NCBI RefSeq assembly: GCF_008017805.1
Contig: NZ_VRTT01000016.1
Coordinates: 47,706 to 111,705, forward strand
Length of the DNA: 64,000 bases
Direction of reading: 5' to 3'
Source: Paenibacillus sp. N3.4
GTDB lineage: Bacteria > Bacillota > Bacilli > Paenibacillales > NBRC-103111
This document shows positions 1 to 9,398 of the stretch, piece by piece; positions within the stretch are counted from its first letter, which is position 1, and each line of letters starts with the position of its first letter. The position numbers were made by a program, and so were the translations under genes. The notes beneath the pieces are model-generated. The model was not told the DNA's origin and did not search any database. It worked only from the letters and a program-made list of their open reading frames with translations.

Positions 1-245
1 AGAAAACAACGGGGAAGGCAATCACGGCAGCATCGGTAGTAACACCTGCCACTAAAGGTGATGCGGCAGGAAAAGCTAAGCCAGCAACCAAAGCAGAGTC
101 CGATAAGAAAGCTGATCCGGTAGCTGATCATGATAATTCGTTGAACCATGTGGGCAACAAATTAGGCGGTTTGCTGCAGATTGCTGCCCACCATGGTATC
201 CGGTTGTTCGTGTCCATATTTGATGCCATATTAGGCAAAGGTTAA
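1..245 (+). CDS. C-terminal end of a hypothetical protein, possibly YqxA (DUF3679)
   Basis: An open frame enters from the left edge and ends at TAA 243-245. It gives about 80 residues: a Lys/Ala-rich stretch followed by an amphipathic or hydrophobic tail (GGLLQIAAHHGIRLFVSIFD). In B. subtilis the gene between spoIIP and lepA is yqxA, so position and tail character suggest that family. The fragment has no diagnostic motif, so the name is only a guess. The frame itself is supported by ending cleanly just before the lepA promoter. Confidence 0.45.
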   Translation, partial: KTTGKAITAASVVTPATKGDAAGKAKPATKAESDKKADPVADHDNSLNHVGNKLGGLLQIAAHHGIRLFVSIFDAILGKG

Positions 246-253
246 AGGTTACA

Positions 254-282
254 TTGCTGCAACTTCCGACAACTGCTATAAT
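254..282 (+). promoter_or_regulatory. Putative sigma-A promoter of lepA
   Basis: A perfect TATAAT lies at 277-282. It is preceded at 17 bp spacing by TTGCTG (254-259), a weak -35 with 3 of 6 matches. The start codon of lepA is 37 bp downstream. Confidence 0.5.
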
Positions 283-319
283 GAAAATTATTTGCATGTA
301 GTGGGGGTTAGTCTTTAGC

Positions 320-2133
320 ATGACGGACATTAGGGAAAGACAACAAAGAATTCGCAACTTTTCAATTATTGCGCACATCGATCATGGCAAGTCAACACTA
401 GCCGACCGTATCCTGGAATTTACTGGCGCGCTTTCTTCGCGTGAAATGCAGGAGCAGGTGCTCGATCAGATGGACTTAGAGCGTGAACGTGGCATTACCA
501 TTAAACTTCAGGCCGTAAGATTGGCCTACCGAGCTGAGGATGGCGTCGACTATATCCTCAATTTGATCGATACACCGGGACACGTAGACTTTACATACGA
601 GGTATCTCGAAGCCTTGCCGCTTGCGAAGGCGCTTTGCTTGTTGTGGATGCGGCTCAGGGTATTGAAGCGCAGACACTGGCCAATGTGTATTTGGCGCTA
701 GAGAATAATTTGGAAATTTTACCTGTCATCAATAAAATTGATTTGCCGAGCGCTGACCCTGAACGGGTGAAGCAGGAAATCGAAGATGTCATCGGACTGG
801 ATGCGACGGATGCTGTTCATGCTTCTGCAAAGGCCGGTATCGGCATTAAAGAGATTTTGGAGCAAGTGTGCTTGAAGGTACCGGCACCGCAGGGCAATCC
901 GGACAACCCTTTGAAAGCGTTGATCTTCGATTCTCATTACGACAGCTACAAAGGTGTTATTGTGTATGTGCGTGTCGTAGACGGTTCCATCAAGGCGGGC
1001 TCTAAAATTAAAATGATGGCAACCAATAAAGTGTTTGAAGTCATTGAAGTAGGCGCATTCAAGCCTAGAATGTCTTCGGTGCCTTCCCTTGAAGTCGGCG
1101 ATGTAGGTTTTGTCGTGGCCGGCATCAAGAACGTGGGGGATACGCGCGTTGGGGATACTGTAACTGAAGCGGATCGCCAAGCGCCTGAGGCGCTGCCAGG
1201 TTATCGTCGCATCAACCCGATGGTATTCTGCGGACTGTATCCGATCGAAACAACCGATTACAATGATTTACGTGAAGCGCTGCAAAAGCTGGAGCTTAAC
1301 GACGCTTCGCTTAGGTTTGAACCGGAAACCTCAACCGCATTAGGATTTGGCTTCCGCTGCGGATTCTTGGGACTGCTGCACATGGAAATTATTCAGGAAC
1401 GAATTGAGCGTGAGTTCAATATTCCGTTGATTACAACGCGCCAAGCGTTATTTATCGCATCACATTGACGAATGGCGATGTTATCGACATCGATAATCCG
1501 TCCAATTATCCGGATCCACAGCGCATTGATTTCGTGGAAGAACCTTACGTTAAAGCATCCGTTATCGTGCCTAATGACTACGTTGGAACGATTATGGAGC
1601 TGTGCCAAGGCAAACGCGGCGAATATATAAATATGGAGTACTTGGATACGAATCGCGTAACATTAACGTATGAGATTCCTTTATCCGAAATTGTGTATGA
1701 TTTCTTCGACATGTTGAAATCGAGAACAAAGGGTTATGCTTCGTTTGATTACGAGATATCGGGCTATAAGAAATCGAATCTCGTGAAGATGGATATTCTT
1801 CTGAATGCGGAGCAAGTGGATGCGCTCTCCTTCATTGTTCACCGCGATACGGCTTACCATCGTGGCAAAATCATTTGTGATAAGCTGAAGGAACTGATCC
1901 CGCGACAAATGTTTGAAGTGCCGATTCAAGCGGCAATCGGACAGAAAATCGTTGCGCGTGAAACCGTTAAAGCGATGCGCAAAAACGTTCTCGCCAAATG
2001 TTACGGCGGTGACATTTCACGGAAGCGTAAGCTCTTGGATAAACAAAAAGAAGGTAAGAAACGCATGAAGCAAGTGGGCAGCGTAGAGGTGCCGCAAGAA
2101 GCGTTCATGGCCGTGCTCAAAATCGACGAATAG
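320..2133 (+). CDS. lepA: Elongation factor 4 (LepA), one-base deletion in this sequence
   Basis: Ribosome back-translocating GTPase of about 604 residues once the frame is restored. The G domain shows the P-loop [10 protein letters not shown], the switch region [16 protein letters not shown] and NKIDLP. Downstream come the EF-G-like domains and the LepA C-terminal domain, ending in [15 protein letters not shown]. The first frame stops at 1468 after IPLITT. The matching continuation (PSVIYR, then TLTNGD) lies in the next frame from about 1440. Adding one G near 1437-1440 joins them without loss of conserved sequence, so I treat this as a sequence error, not a pseudogene. The ATG at 320 matches the family start. 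Confidence 0.93.
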
Positions 2134-2157
2134 ACGAATAGATGTAAATGAATGAGA

Positions 2158-2196
2158 AGCCAGGCTGGCAGAGTACTTCTGCCCCTTGGCTTTTTC
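2158..2196 (+). terminator. Intrinsic terminator after lepA
   Basis: A stem of AGCCAGGCTGGCAGA and TTCTGCCCCTTGGCT closes on a short loop, with minor mismatches, and runs into TTTTT. It separates lepA from hemW. Confidence 0.8.
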
Positions 2197-2219
2197 TCAG
2201 GTAGAAAGGAAATATTCCT

Positions 2220-3370
2220 ATGTTAGTAACCTATACGGCTCCAACAACTGTGTATATTCATATCCCTTTTTGTACGAATAAATGTCATTATTGCGATTTC
2301 AACTCATATGTACTCAAAGGCCAACCAGTGATGGAATATCTGGATGCGCTTGAACGGGAAATGGAGCTTACAGTTAAAAATAATCCACCTGTGAAAGTTG
2401 AAACGATTTTCGTTGGCGGAGGAACGCCTACCGTACTGCTGCCCAATCAAATGGAGCGTTTTCTACAGATGGTTCGGACCTATTTTCCCGCGGACAGCAC
2501 AAAGTTGAGTTCTCGATGGAAGCTAATCCGGGAACAACGGATGAAGACAAGCTTGCAGTCATGAAAGAAGGCGGCGTTAACCGTATTTCATTCGGCGTTC
2601 AATCGTTTAATAATGATCTGCTTGCGGTAATCGGGCGTATCCATAATACGGATGACGTGCATAGAAGTATTGCCAATGCCAAAAAGCTAGGTTTCGATAA
2701 TTTATCGATTGACTTGATGTTCGGACTTCCCAAGCAAACCGTTGAGATCATGCAGGCTACCTTGGACGAGGCGCTTTCGTTGGATCTCCAGCATTATTCC
2801 ATCTACAGCTTGAAAGTAGAAGAAAATACACTTTTCCATACCTTATTTAACAAAAATCAATTGCCGTTACCGAGTGAAGATGAAGAAGTGGATATGTATG
2901 AGCTCATTATGAAGAGGCTGGAAGCTGCCGGTTACAAGCAATATGAGATCAGCAACTTTGCTAAACCGGGACGGGAAAGCAGACACAATTCGATGTATTG
3001 GCGCAATCGTTCCTACTATGGGCTCGGTGCTGGCGCTCATGGATACATGAATGGGCAGAGGCACGTCAATGTGAAGGGGATTCAGCCCTACATCGATGCA
3101 TCTAAGGTAGGCTTGCCGATCATGGAGCAATTCGAAGTATCGCGGCAGGAAGCGATGGAAGACTTCATGATGGTGGGCTTGCGGTTATTGGAAGGTGTGC
3201 GAAATGCTGACTTTATCGAACAATTCGGAGTTACCATTGAATCTCAATTTGGGGAAACCTTGACTGGATGGTTGAGCAAGCAATTACTCGAACAAACCGC
3301 GGAAGGTTATAGGCTGTCCAAACATGGCATCCTGCTGGGTAATGAAGTTTTCGGTTCTTTCTTAAGCTAA
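2220..3370 (+). CDS. hemW: HemW, radical SAM heme chaperone (formerly oxygen-independent coproporphyrinogen oxidase), one-base deletion
   Basis: The N-terminus carries YIHIPFCTNKCHYCDFNSY, with the CxxxCxxC cluster that binds the radical-SAM 4Fe-4S, followed by FVGGGTPT and later FGVQSF and the HemN C-terminal domain (total about 383 residues). The B. subtilis neighbour of lepA is the same gene. HemW proteins bind and transfer heme and are often misnamed HemN. The frame breaks at the AAA run 2501-2503. One additional A restores TKVEFSMEANPGTTD, the expected text. Start ATG 2220 follows GAAAGGA. Confidence 0.92.
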
Positions 3371-3439
3371 TAAGTCTATGAATGAAAATATGCCCACAAT
3401 GATAGGCAAAAATGTCTCTTGTGCAAATATACGTTTTAT

Positions 3440-3453
3440 TGTATATTTATACA
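3440..3453 (+). promoter_or_regulatory. ARG-box-like palindrome upstream of the ArgA-like gene
   Basis: TGTATATTTATACA has perfect 6-bp arms and fits the ArgR half-site pattern TGNAT-N4-ATNCA. It lies about 84 bp upstream of an acetyltransferase of the N-acetylglutamate synthase type, which agrees with arginine control. The site is AT-rich, so a chance match is possible. Confidence 0.5.
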
Positions 3454-3536
3454 TGAATCCACAAGCGAAACAGCGGTAAAGCCGCGATGAAGCTAGCGTG
3501 GGTTTTATGCATTTTGTTGCGATTGGTGGGATGACG

Positions 3537-4010
3537 ATGAATTCATCGACGACAGTATCCGTAAGAAAAGCTTCGGTCCTAGATATCGAGAAGCTTTATG
3601 ATATTATACAAGGCTACGCCAAGCAGGGGATCATGCTCCCGCGAACGAGAGAAATGCTCGAAGAGCAAATCGATACGTTCGTTGTGGCAGAGCACGACGG
3701 CCTGCTGATCGGATGCGGTTCCTTGACCCGGCTTGGGCCCGACCTTGTTGAGATTCGCTCACTGGGGATGACGGAAGGTTATAAAGGACAAGGTATTGGC
3801 CGCAAGCTTGTGGAATTTCTCGTGGAGGAAGCGAGAAGCCAAGGTGTCATTAAAGTAATGGCCCTCACGTATGAAGTTGCATTTTTCCAAAAAAACGGCT
3901 TTACCTTAGTGCCGAAAGAGATTTTTCCCGAGAAGGTTTGGAAAGATTGCATGCACTGCAAAAAACAGTATTGCTGCGATGAAATCGCCGTACTTAAACG
4001 TTTGGATTGA
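3537..4010 (+). CDS. GNAT acetyltransferase, ArgA-like (probable N-acetylglutamate synthase)
   Basis: A 157-residue GNAT domain. The acetyl-CoA binding segment is EGYKGQGIGRKLVEFLVEEA (Q/RxxGxG/A motif), and the end is FFQKNGF followed by the Cys-rich tail KDCMHCKKQYCCDEIAVL. That tail and the short length match the single-domain ArgA-type N-acetyltransferases of COG1246, which acetylate glutamate at the start of arginine synthesis. An ARG-box-like palindrome upstream supports that role, but substrate specificity is inferred. I prefer ATG 3537, six bases after GGTGGG, over the in-frame starts at 3498 and 3531. Confidence 0.75.
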   Translation: MNSSTTVSVRKASVLDIEKLYDIIQGYAKQGIMLPRTREMLEEQIDTFVVAEHDGLLIGCGSLTRLGPDLVEIRSLGMTEGYKGQGIGRKLVEFLVEEARSQGVIKVMALTYEVAFFQKNGFTLVPKEIFPEKVWKDCMHCKKQYCCDEIAVLKRLD

Positions 4011-4011
4011 C

Positions 4012-4041
4012 TTGACAACAGACCTTAGGGTCTGTTATTTT
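4012..4041 (+). promoter_or_regulatory. Sigma-A promoter of the hrcA heat-shock operon
   Basis: TTGACA at 4012-4017 (6 of 6) and TATTTT at 4036-4041 (4 of 6) are 18 bp apart, directly upstream of the CIRCE operator. The spacer is filled by the terminator hairpin of the preceding gene. Confidence 0.65.
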
Positions 4042-4042
4042 T
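4017..4042 (+). terminator. Intrinsic terminator of the ArgA-like gene, lying inside the hrcA promoter
   Basis: AACAGACC (4017-4024) pairs with GGTCTGTT (4029-4036) around a four-base loop and is followed by ATTTTT. The hairpin occupies the stretch between the -35 and -10 of the next promoter. Confidence 0.8.
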
Positions 4043-4052
4043 GTATTAGGAA

Positions 4053-4079
4053 TTAGCACTCACTAAATAAGAGTGCTAA
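4053..4079 (+). promoter_or_regulatory. CIRCE operator (HrcA binding site)
   Basis: TTAGCACTC (4053-4061), nine bases, GAGTGCTAA (4071-4079). This matches the CIRCE consensus at every arm position. It sits about 12 bp after the -10, so HrcA bound here would block transcription of hrcA and the genes behind it. No second CIRCE was seen before the chaperonin, grpE, dnaK or dnaJ. Confidence 0.97.
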
Positions 4080-4120
4080 CGAAAGCGTAAATAGTGCATT
4101 GTGAAGAGGAGGGGTACTGT

Positions 4121-5149
4121 ATGTTGTCGGAACGTCAGCGCATGATTTTAAGTGCAATCATAGATGATTATGTTCGTTCAGCAGAGCCGATTGGATCGCG
4201 TAGTATTTCTAAGCGGGGGAACGTCGGATTCAGTCCGGCAACCATCCGTAACGAAATGTCTGATCTCGAAGAAATGGGCTATCTGGAACAGCCTCATACG
4301 TCCGCAGGTCGTATACCCTCGCACAAAGGTTATCGCTATTATGTGGATCATTTGCTTCAACATGGAAGCTTGGAGACACATGAGCTGGACGCCATGAAGG
4401 GCACTTTTGCAGAACGTATTCAAGAGATGGATAATGTGATCCAGCATGTAGCCGGTATGCTTTCCAGTCTTACGAATTATACGTCGATTGTGCTTGGGCC
4501 TGAGGTTTTCAGCACGACGCTTAAACATTTGCAAATTATTCCGATTTCGGAAACGACAGCTGTAGCCATTATTGTGATGAATACGGGGCATGTGGAGAAC
4601 AAGACGGTCTCCATTCCGGAAGGCATTCCGATGTCAGAAATTGAGAAGGTTGTGAATATTCTCAACGCTAGACTTAAGAACGTACCGCTCGTTCAATTTA
4701 AAGCTAGACTTTATAATGAGATTGCTAACGAACTAAGCAAATATGCAAGTGGGTACCAAGAACTGCTTTCTGTTGTGGAAAGCGTCCTTCATAGTGATGA
4801 AAGAGACCGTGTATTCTTAAGCGGTATGACAAATATGTTGATTCAACCAGAGTTTAAAGATGTGGAGAAGGTTAAAAGCATTTTTGACTTGTTGGCTGAA
4901 GCGCCAACGCTCATTAAATTGTTTACTCCGTCTAATGAAGGTATAGAGATTAAAATCGGTGCCGAAAACAGCATAGAAGCAATCAACAATTGTAGTTTGA
5001 TTACAGCCTCTTATTCAATAGGAGATAAGCCGTTAGGCACCATTGGTATCCTCGGACCTACTCGCATGGAATATGGTAGAGTCATTAGCTTGCTTGAGCA
5101 CTTGTCCAAGCATATGGAAGTCGCTCTTGGCCGATGGTATGGCAAATGA
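4121..5149 (+). CDS. hrcA: Heat-inducible transcription repressor HrcA
   Basis: A 342-residue repressor of class I heat-shock genes that binds CIRCE. The N-terminal winged helix reads [17 protein letters not shown], then EPIGSRSIS and [18 protein letters not shown]. The central and C-terminal part includes HTSAGRIPS and the GAF-like dimerisation region, ending [21 protein letters not shown] 4121 follows AGGAGGGG at six bases, so the in-frame ATG at 4094 is not the start. The stop overlaps the ATG of the chaperonin gene by four bases (ATGA), which suggests translational coupling. Confidence 0.97.
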   Translation: MLSERQRMILSAIIDDYVRSAEPIGSRSISKRGNVGFSPATIRNEMSDLEEMGYLEQPHTSAGRIPSHKGYRYYVDHLLQHGSLETHELDAMKGTFAERIQEMDNVIQHVAGMLSSLTNYTSIVLGPEVFSTTLKHLQIIPISETTAVAIIVMNTGHVENKTVSIPEGIPMSEIEKVVNILNARLKNVPLVQFKARLYNEIANELSKYASGYQELLSVVESVLHSDERDRVFLSGMTNMLIQPEFKDVEKVKSIFDLLAEAPTLIKLFTPSNEGIEIKIGAENSIEAINNCSLITASYSIGDKPLGTIGILGPTRMEYGRVISLLEHLSKHMEVALGRWYGK

Positions 5150-6687
5150 GCGGGATGAAGACGGTGCACAGCGAAGGTGAGGAACGCTTTTCCACCCTTG
5201 TCAACAATGCAGCCGCGGTCAGAGCAATCTGTTCGGCCGTTGAGGGTACACTAGGTCCTAAAGGACTGGATACGATGCTTGTTGGTACACAGGGCGAAGT
5301 TATTATTACAAATGACGGCGTTACGATACTGGAAAAAATGGATGTCACGCATCCTGCGGCCAGATTAATGATTCAGGTTGCCCGCAGTCAACAGCGGCAA
5401 ATCGGGGATGGAACAACGACGGCAACGGTTCTTGCCGGAGCCCTGGTGCAAGAAGGCGTTGCTCAAGTAACGCGCGGGGTGCCAGTGGCGAAAGTCGTAA
5501 GCGGTATGCTGCAGGGCATTGAGCTGGCGGTTGAGAGTTTACGCAGCCGCAGTCGCGCCATTGTTGACCTGAGTGATGCAGCAATGAAACGTATTGCAAT
5601 TACGGCTGGGCGCGAGCAGGCGGATATCGCAAAGCTCATTGTTTCTGCTGCCGCAGCGGTGGGCGAAACGAAGCTGCGCGAAGAGGGCTACCGCTTCGCC
5701 GATAGCGTAATCGCTCATGAAGAAGCGAACAGTGAAGTATGGACCGGCATTTTGCTGAATCAGAAGCCGATGAATCTTCATCTGGAGCATGAACGGCGAG
5801 ATGCTCGCATTCTTGTGCTGCATGACGCACTGGAACCTGAGGCGGTCAGCGAGGAATCGCTGGTTACGGAGGCAGGATTCCAACGCTACATGCAGCTGAA
5901 AGAGCAGTTCCGCAGCAGCCTCGGCTTGCTGCTGGAGCTCGGCGTCGGCCTGATTGCCGCTGACCGCGGGGTGGATCCAGAGGCGGAGCAATTCTGCTCC
6001 GACCATGGCATTCTCGTGCTGCAGCGGCTGTCCCGCAGGGACTTGCAGCTGCTGAGCGAGCATACCGGCGCTAGGCCGGTGCGGCGCACGGCGCTAAGCA
6101 AGAGCGCTGTCGAGCTTGCGGCGGCGCTGGGGCAAGCGGGCTACGCCGCTTACGATGAGCGGCTGGAGCGCGTGCGCGTGGCGCACGGTCACGGCGATCA
6201 GCACGTGACCATAATTGTCGGCGCAGCTACGCGAGAAGCTGCGCACGAGCGCTCGCGCATCGCGAAGGACGCGGCGTCAGCCGTTCAAGCCGCCGTGCGC
6301 GGCGGGTACTTGCCCGGAGGCGGCGCGGCCGAGATGGCGGTGGCCCATGATCTGGAGCGTGTGCGCGAAACGATGAAGGGCATGGAAAGCTTTGGTGTTG
6401 GCGTTGTCGCAGAAGCTCTTCGCAAGCCGCTGTCTCAGATCGTTGTTAACGCGGGTTATAATCCGCTTGAGAAGGTCGAAGAACTGAAGGCAGCGCAGAT
6501 TGCTCTGAAAACAGACAGTCTGGGCATCGACTGCGACACGGGTCAAGTGACTGACTTCCTGGAAGCCGGCATCGTCGACCCGGCCGATGTGAAAATTCAT
6601 GCGCTGCAGGCTGCCGGAGAAGTGGCTGCGGCCGTACTGCGCATTCATACCGTCATAAAAATGAAGCAGCCTTTTGAAGAAGCCTGA
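5146..6687 (+). CDS. Archaeal-like (Group III) chaperonin of the TCP-1/cpn60 superfamily
   Basis: A 513-residue chaperonin of thermosome/CCT type, not a GroEL. Visible ATP-site motifs are GTLGPKG (34-40), NDGVTIL (56-62), [13 protein letters not shown] (86-98) and, near the C-terminus, [11 protein letters not shown], with KDA at the usual catalytic Asp position just before it. The equatorial end ([40 protein letters not shown]) follows thermosomes. The apical region has the [18 protein letters not shown] segment where thermosomes carry the built-in lid, so a GroES partner should not be needed. Group III chaperonins are known from some Firmicutes such as Carboxydothermus, where they also lie in the dnaK operon. 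The gene overlaps hrcA by four bases. I chose ATG 5146 over 5134 because of that coupling. GC rises to about 70% in the middle. Role in folding is inferred. Confidence 0.88.
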   Translation: MSGMKTVHSEGEERFSTLVNNAAAVRAICSAVEGTLGPKGLDTMLVGTQGEVIITNDGVTILEKMDVTHPAARLMIQVARSQQRQIGDGTTTATVLAGALVQEGVAQVTRGVPVAKVVSGMLQGIELAVESLRSRSRAIVDLSDAAMKRIAITAGREQADIAKLIVSAAAAVGETKLREEGYRFADSVIAHEEANSEVWTGILLNQKPMNLHLEHERRDARILVLHDALEPEAVSEESLVTEAGFQRYMQLKEQFRSSLGLLLELGVGLIAADRGVDPEAEQFCSDHGILVLQRLSRRDLQLLSEHTGARPVRRTALSKSAVELAAALGQAGYAAYDERLERVRVAHGHGDQHVTIIVGAATREAAHERSRIAKDAASAVQAAVRGGYLPGGGAAEMAVAHDLERVRETMKGMESFGVGVVAEALRKPLSQIVVNAGYNPLEKVEELKAAQIALKTDSLGIDCDTGQVTDFLEAGIVDPADVKIHALQAAGEVAAAVLRIHTVIKMKQPFEEA

Positions 6688-6690
6688 AAC

Positions 6691-6719
6691 TGGGCACACT
6701 GACGGCTAGGGAGTATAAT
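6691..6719 (+). promoter_or_regulatory. Possible internal sigma-A promoter before grpE
   Basis: TGGGCA (6691-6696, 4 of 6), a 17 bp spacer and a perfect TATAAT (6714-6719) lie in the 65 bp gap between the chaperonin and grpE. It could give basal grpE-dnaK transcription independent of CIRCE. Confidence 0.5.
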
Positions 6720-6752
6720 AAATAACATGCTTTTGAAGGAGGTGAAGGACAA

Positions 6753-7339
6753 TTGAGTACTGGAGATAACAAAACAGCTGAGCAAGACGTGAACGCTACA
6801 TACGCAGCCGACAACGAGCAAGCCGCTGATCAGCAAGAAGAAGCGGTACAGCAAGAATCGCAAACGGAAGCTTCGGAAGAAGCAACGAACCTAGCGAACT
6901 TGAGCAGGCGCGTGTGCAAGCCGATGATAACTATCAGCGTTTATTACGCGTTCAAGCGGACTTCGACAATTTCCGCCGCCGCGCTAGAGCGGAGAAGGAA
7001 GATTTCGCGAAATACGCTTCCCTTAAATTGATTGAGCAGCTTCTACCTATCGTGGATAACTTTGATCGCGCGCTTACTTCAAGCAAAGAGACCAAGGATT
7101 TTGACGCATTGGTGAAAGGTTTGGATATGACGTATCGTGGGATTGATCAACTGCTGACGGCAGAAGGACTTAAACGAATTGACTCCATAGGTCAACCGTT
7201 TAATCCTGATTTCCACCAAGCGGTGATGCAGGTTGAATCCGACGAGCATGAAGAAGGTATCGTCGTAGAAGAATTGCAAAAAGGGTATATCCTTAAAGAT
7301 AAAGTGATCAGACCCGCTATGGTTAAAGTTAGTGTATAA
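6753..7339 (+). CDS. grpE: Nucleotide exchange factor GrpE, one-base deletion
   Basis: DnaK nucleotide exchange factor of about 195 residues. An acidic, Gln-rich N-terminal tail leads into the coiled coil (NYQRLLRVQADFDNFRRRAR) and the beta-wing head (FNPDFHQAVM, GYILKDKVIRPAMVKV). Start is TTG 6753 after GGAGGTGA. The frame breaks at 6896. Adding one G turns the text into LAELEQARVQADDNYQ and joins both parts. The second part alone (6914-7339) would lack the N-terminal tail. Confidence 0.93.
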
Positions 7340-7411
7340 GGGTAATGGATCTTATTATTCCAAATTTAAATAAAAAACATGTTCCATTGGAGCCAAAGGA
7401 GGCAGCTTTAC

Positions 7412-9256
7412 ATGAGTAAAGTTATCGGTATTGACTTAGGTACAACAAATTCTTGCGTTGCCGTTATGGAAGGCGGAGAAGCCGTCGTTATTCCTAACCC
7501 AGAGGGTAACCGTACAACCCCTTCGGTTGTAGGTTTTAAGAAAGATGGCGAGCGTGTTGTCGGTGAAACGGCAAAACGTCAAGCGATCACGAATCCGGAC
7601 AAAACGATCAGCTCGATCAAACGTCACATTGGTACAAACCACAAAGAAACGATTGATGGCAAAGATTACACGCCACAAGAAATTTCTGCGATCATCCTGC
7701 AAAAGCTGAAATCTGATGCGGAAGCTTATTTAGGCCAAACGGTAACGCAAGCTGTTATTACAGTTCCTGCATATTTCAACGATAGCCAACGCCAAGCGAC
7801 AAAAGATGCTGGTAAAATTGCCGGTCTTGAAGTTTTACGTATTGTGAATGAGCCAACAGCAGCCGCGCTTGCTTACGGCTTGGAAAAAACAGAAGATCAA
7901 ACCATCCTCGTATATGACCTTGGTGGCGGTACATTTGACGTATCCATCCTTGAACTGGGCGACGGTTTCTTCGAAGTTAAAGCAACAAGCGGCGATAATA
8001 AACTGGGCGGGGACGACTTCGACCAAGTTATCATTGAGTATCTCGTAGCTGAATTCAAAAAAGAGCAAGGCATTGATCTTAGCAAAGACAAGGCAGCTGT
8101 TCAGCGTTTGAAAGATGCCGCTGAAAAAGCTAAGAAAGAGCTTTCCGGCGTTTTAACAACAACGGTTTCCCTACCGTTCATCACCGTAGCGGACGGCGTT
8201 CCACAGCATTTGGAATTAAACCTGACGCGTGCTAAGTTCGAAGAGCTTTCCGCTGGTTTAGTGGAAAGAACATTAGGACCAACTCGTCAAGCTCTTAGCG
8301 ATTCCGGTTTGTCTACAAGCCAAATCGATAAAGTTGTTCTAGTTGGTGGTTCTACGCGTATTCCTGCTGTTGTTGAAGCCATCAAAAAATTAACGGGTAA
8401 AGATCCACATAAAGGCGTTAACCCAGATGAAGTTGTTGCACTTGGAGCGGCTGTTCAAGCAGGCGTATTGACAGGTGAAGTGAAAGACGTTGTTCTTCTT
8501 GACGTAACACCTCTTTCCCTTGGTATCGAAACGGCTGGCGGTGTGTTCACGAAGATGATCGACCGTAACACGACGATTCCTACAACAAAATCACAAGTGT
8601 ACTCCACTTATGCAGATAACCAAACTAGCGTTGAGATTCACGTTCTGCAAGGGGAGCGTTCCATGGCTAGCGGCAACAAAACATTGGGCCGCTTCATGTT
8701 GGGTGACATTCCTCCGGCTCCACGCGGCGTTCCGCAAATCGAAGTTAGCTTCGATATCGATGCGAATGGTATCGTTAACGTTTCTGCCCTCGATAAAGGA
8801 ACTGGCAAAAGCCAAAAAATCACCATCACTTCTTCCAGCGGTTTAAGCGATGCAGAAGTTGAACAAATGGTTAAAGATGCGGAAGCTCATGCTGAGGAAG
8901 ATCGTGTTCGTAAAGAGCTTGTTGAAGCTCGTAACGAAGCGGATCAACTGGTGTATTCCGTTGACAAAACAATCAAAGATCTTGGCGACAAAGTAGACCA
9001 AGGTGAGATTGATAAAGCAAACGCAGCAAAAGAGAAAGTGACAGCGGCACTTGCTGGCAACGATCTTGAAACGATCAAAAAAGCAACGGAAGAGTTGACT
9101 GAAATCATCCAACAACTATCCGTGAAGCTGTATGAGCAAGCTGCACAAGCTGGCGGTCAAGGCCCTGATGGCGACGGCGGAGCCGGCGAAGCACCAAAGG
9201 GTAGAGAAAATGTTGTCGATGCAGACTATGAAGTTGTTGACGAACAGAAGAAGTAA
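7412..9256 (+). CDS. dnaK: Chaperone protein DnaK (Hsp70)
   Basis: A complete 614-residue Hsp70. Nucleotide-binding domain: [17 protein letters not shown] at the N-terminus, [15 protein letters not shown], then [15 protein letters not shown] and [13 protein letters not shown]. The linker and substrate-binding domain contain [16 protein letters not shown]. The lid is followed by a Gly-rich tail and a terminal [15 protein letters not shown] 7412 is preceded by AAAGGAGG, so the in-frame ATG at 7379 is upstream of the real start. Acts with GrpE and DnaJ, encoded on either side. Confidence 0.98.
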   Translation: MSKVIGIDLGTTNSCVAVMEGGEAVVIPNPEGNRTTPSVVGFKKDGERVVGETAKRQAITNPDKTISSIKRHIGTNHKETIDGKDYTPQEISAIILQKLKSDAEAYLGQTVTQAVITVPAYFNDSQRQATKDAGKIAGLEVLRIVNEPTAAALAYGLEKTEDQTILVYDLGGGTFDVSILELGDGFFEVKATSGDNKLGGDDFDQVIIEYLVAEFKKEQGIDLSKDKAAVQRLKDAAEKAKKELSGVLTTTVSLPFITVADGVPQHLELNLTRAKFEELSAGLVERTLGPTRQALSDSGLSTSQIDKVVLVGGSTRIPAVVEAIKKLTGKDPHKGVNPDEVVALGAAVQAGVLTGEVKDVVLLDVTPLSLGIETAGGVFTKMIDRNTTIPTTKSQVYSTYADNQTSVEIHVLQGERSMASGNKTLGRFMLGDIPPAPRGVPQIEVSFDIDANGIVNVSALDKGTGKSQKITITSSSGLSDAEVEQMVKDAEAHAEEDRVRKELVEARNEADQLVYSVDKTIKDLGDKVDQGEIDKANAAKEKVTAALAGNDLETIKKATEELTEIIQQLSVKLYEQAAQAGGQGPDGDGGAGEAPKGRENVVDADYEVVDEQKK

Positions 9257-9276
9257 ACATATCCTATTGTAAGGAA

Positions 9277-9301
9277 GTTTAAAAAGTCTGACTTTTTAAA
9301 C
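9277..9301 (+). other. Perfect AT-rich hairpin between dnaK and dnaJ
   Basis: GTTTAAAAAGT (9277-9287) and ACTTTTTAAAC (9291-9301) form an 11 bp stem on a three-base loop, 20 bp after the dnaK stop. It has no T-run of its own after the stem. It may protect or define the 3' end of a dnaK transcript. Confidence 0.6.
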
Positions 9302-9326
9302 AGGAATCTTAAGCTTGTAGCGGGTG

Positions 9327-9367
9327 AAGTCAAAGCCGGTTGGAGTCTCTCCGTGGCTTTGACTTTC
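9327..9367 (+). terminator. Hairpin with T-rich tail between dnaK and dnaJ (possible partial terminator)
   Basis: AAGTCAAAGCC (9327-9337) pairs perfectly with GGCTTTGACTT (9355-9365), followed by a short TCCGTTTG. Only 31 bp separate it from dnaJ and no dnaJ promoter is obvious, so it probably attenuates and does not fully stop transcription. Confidence 0.55.
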
Positions 9368-9398
9368 CGTTTGTAGTCTTGAACATGGGAGTGGAACA

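Noticed and set aside
4094..4120. Upstream start for HrcA
   Set aside because: It covers the strong AGGAGGGG site. MLSERQ is the conserved N-terminus.
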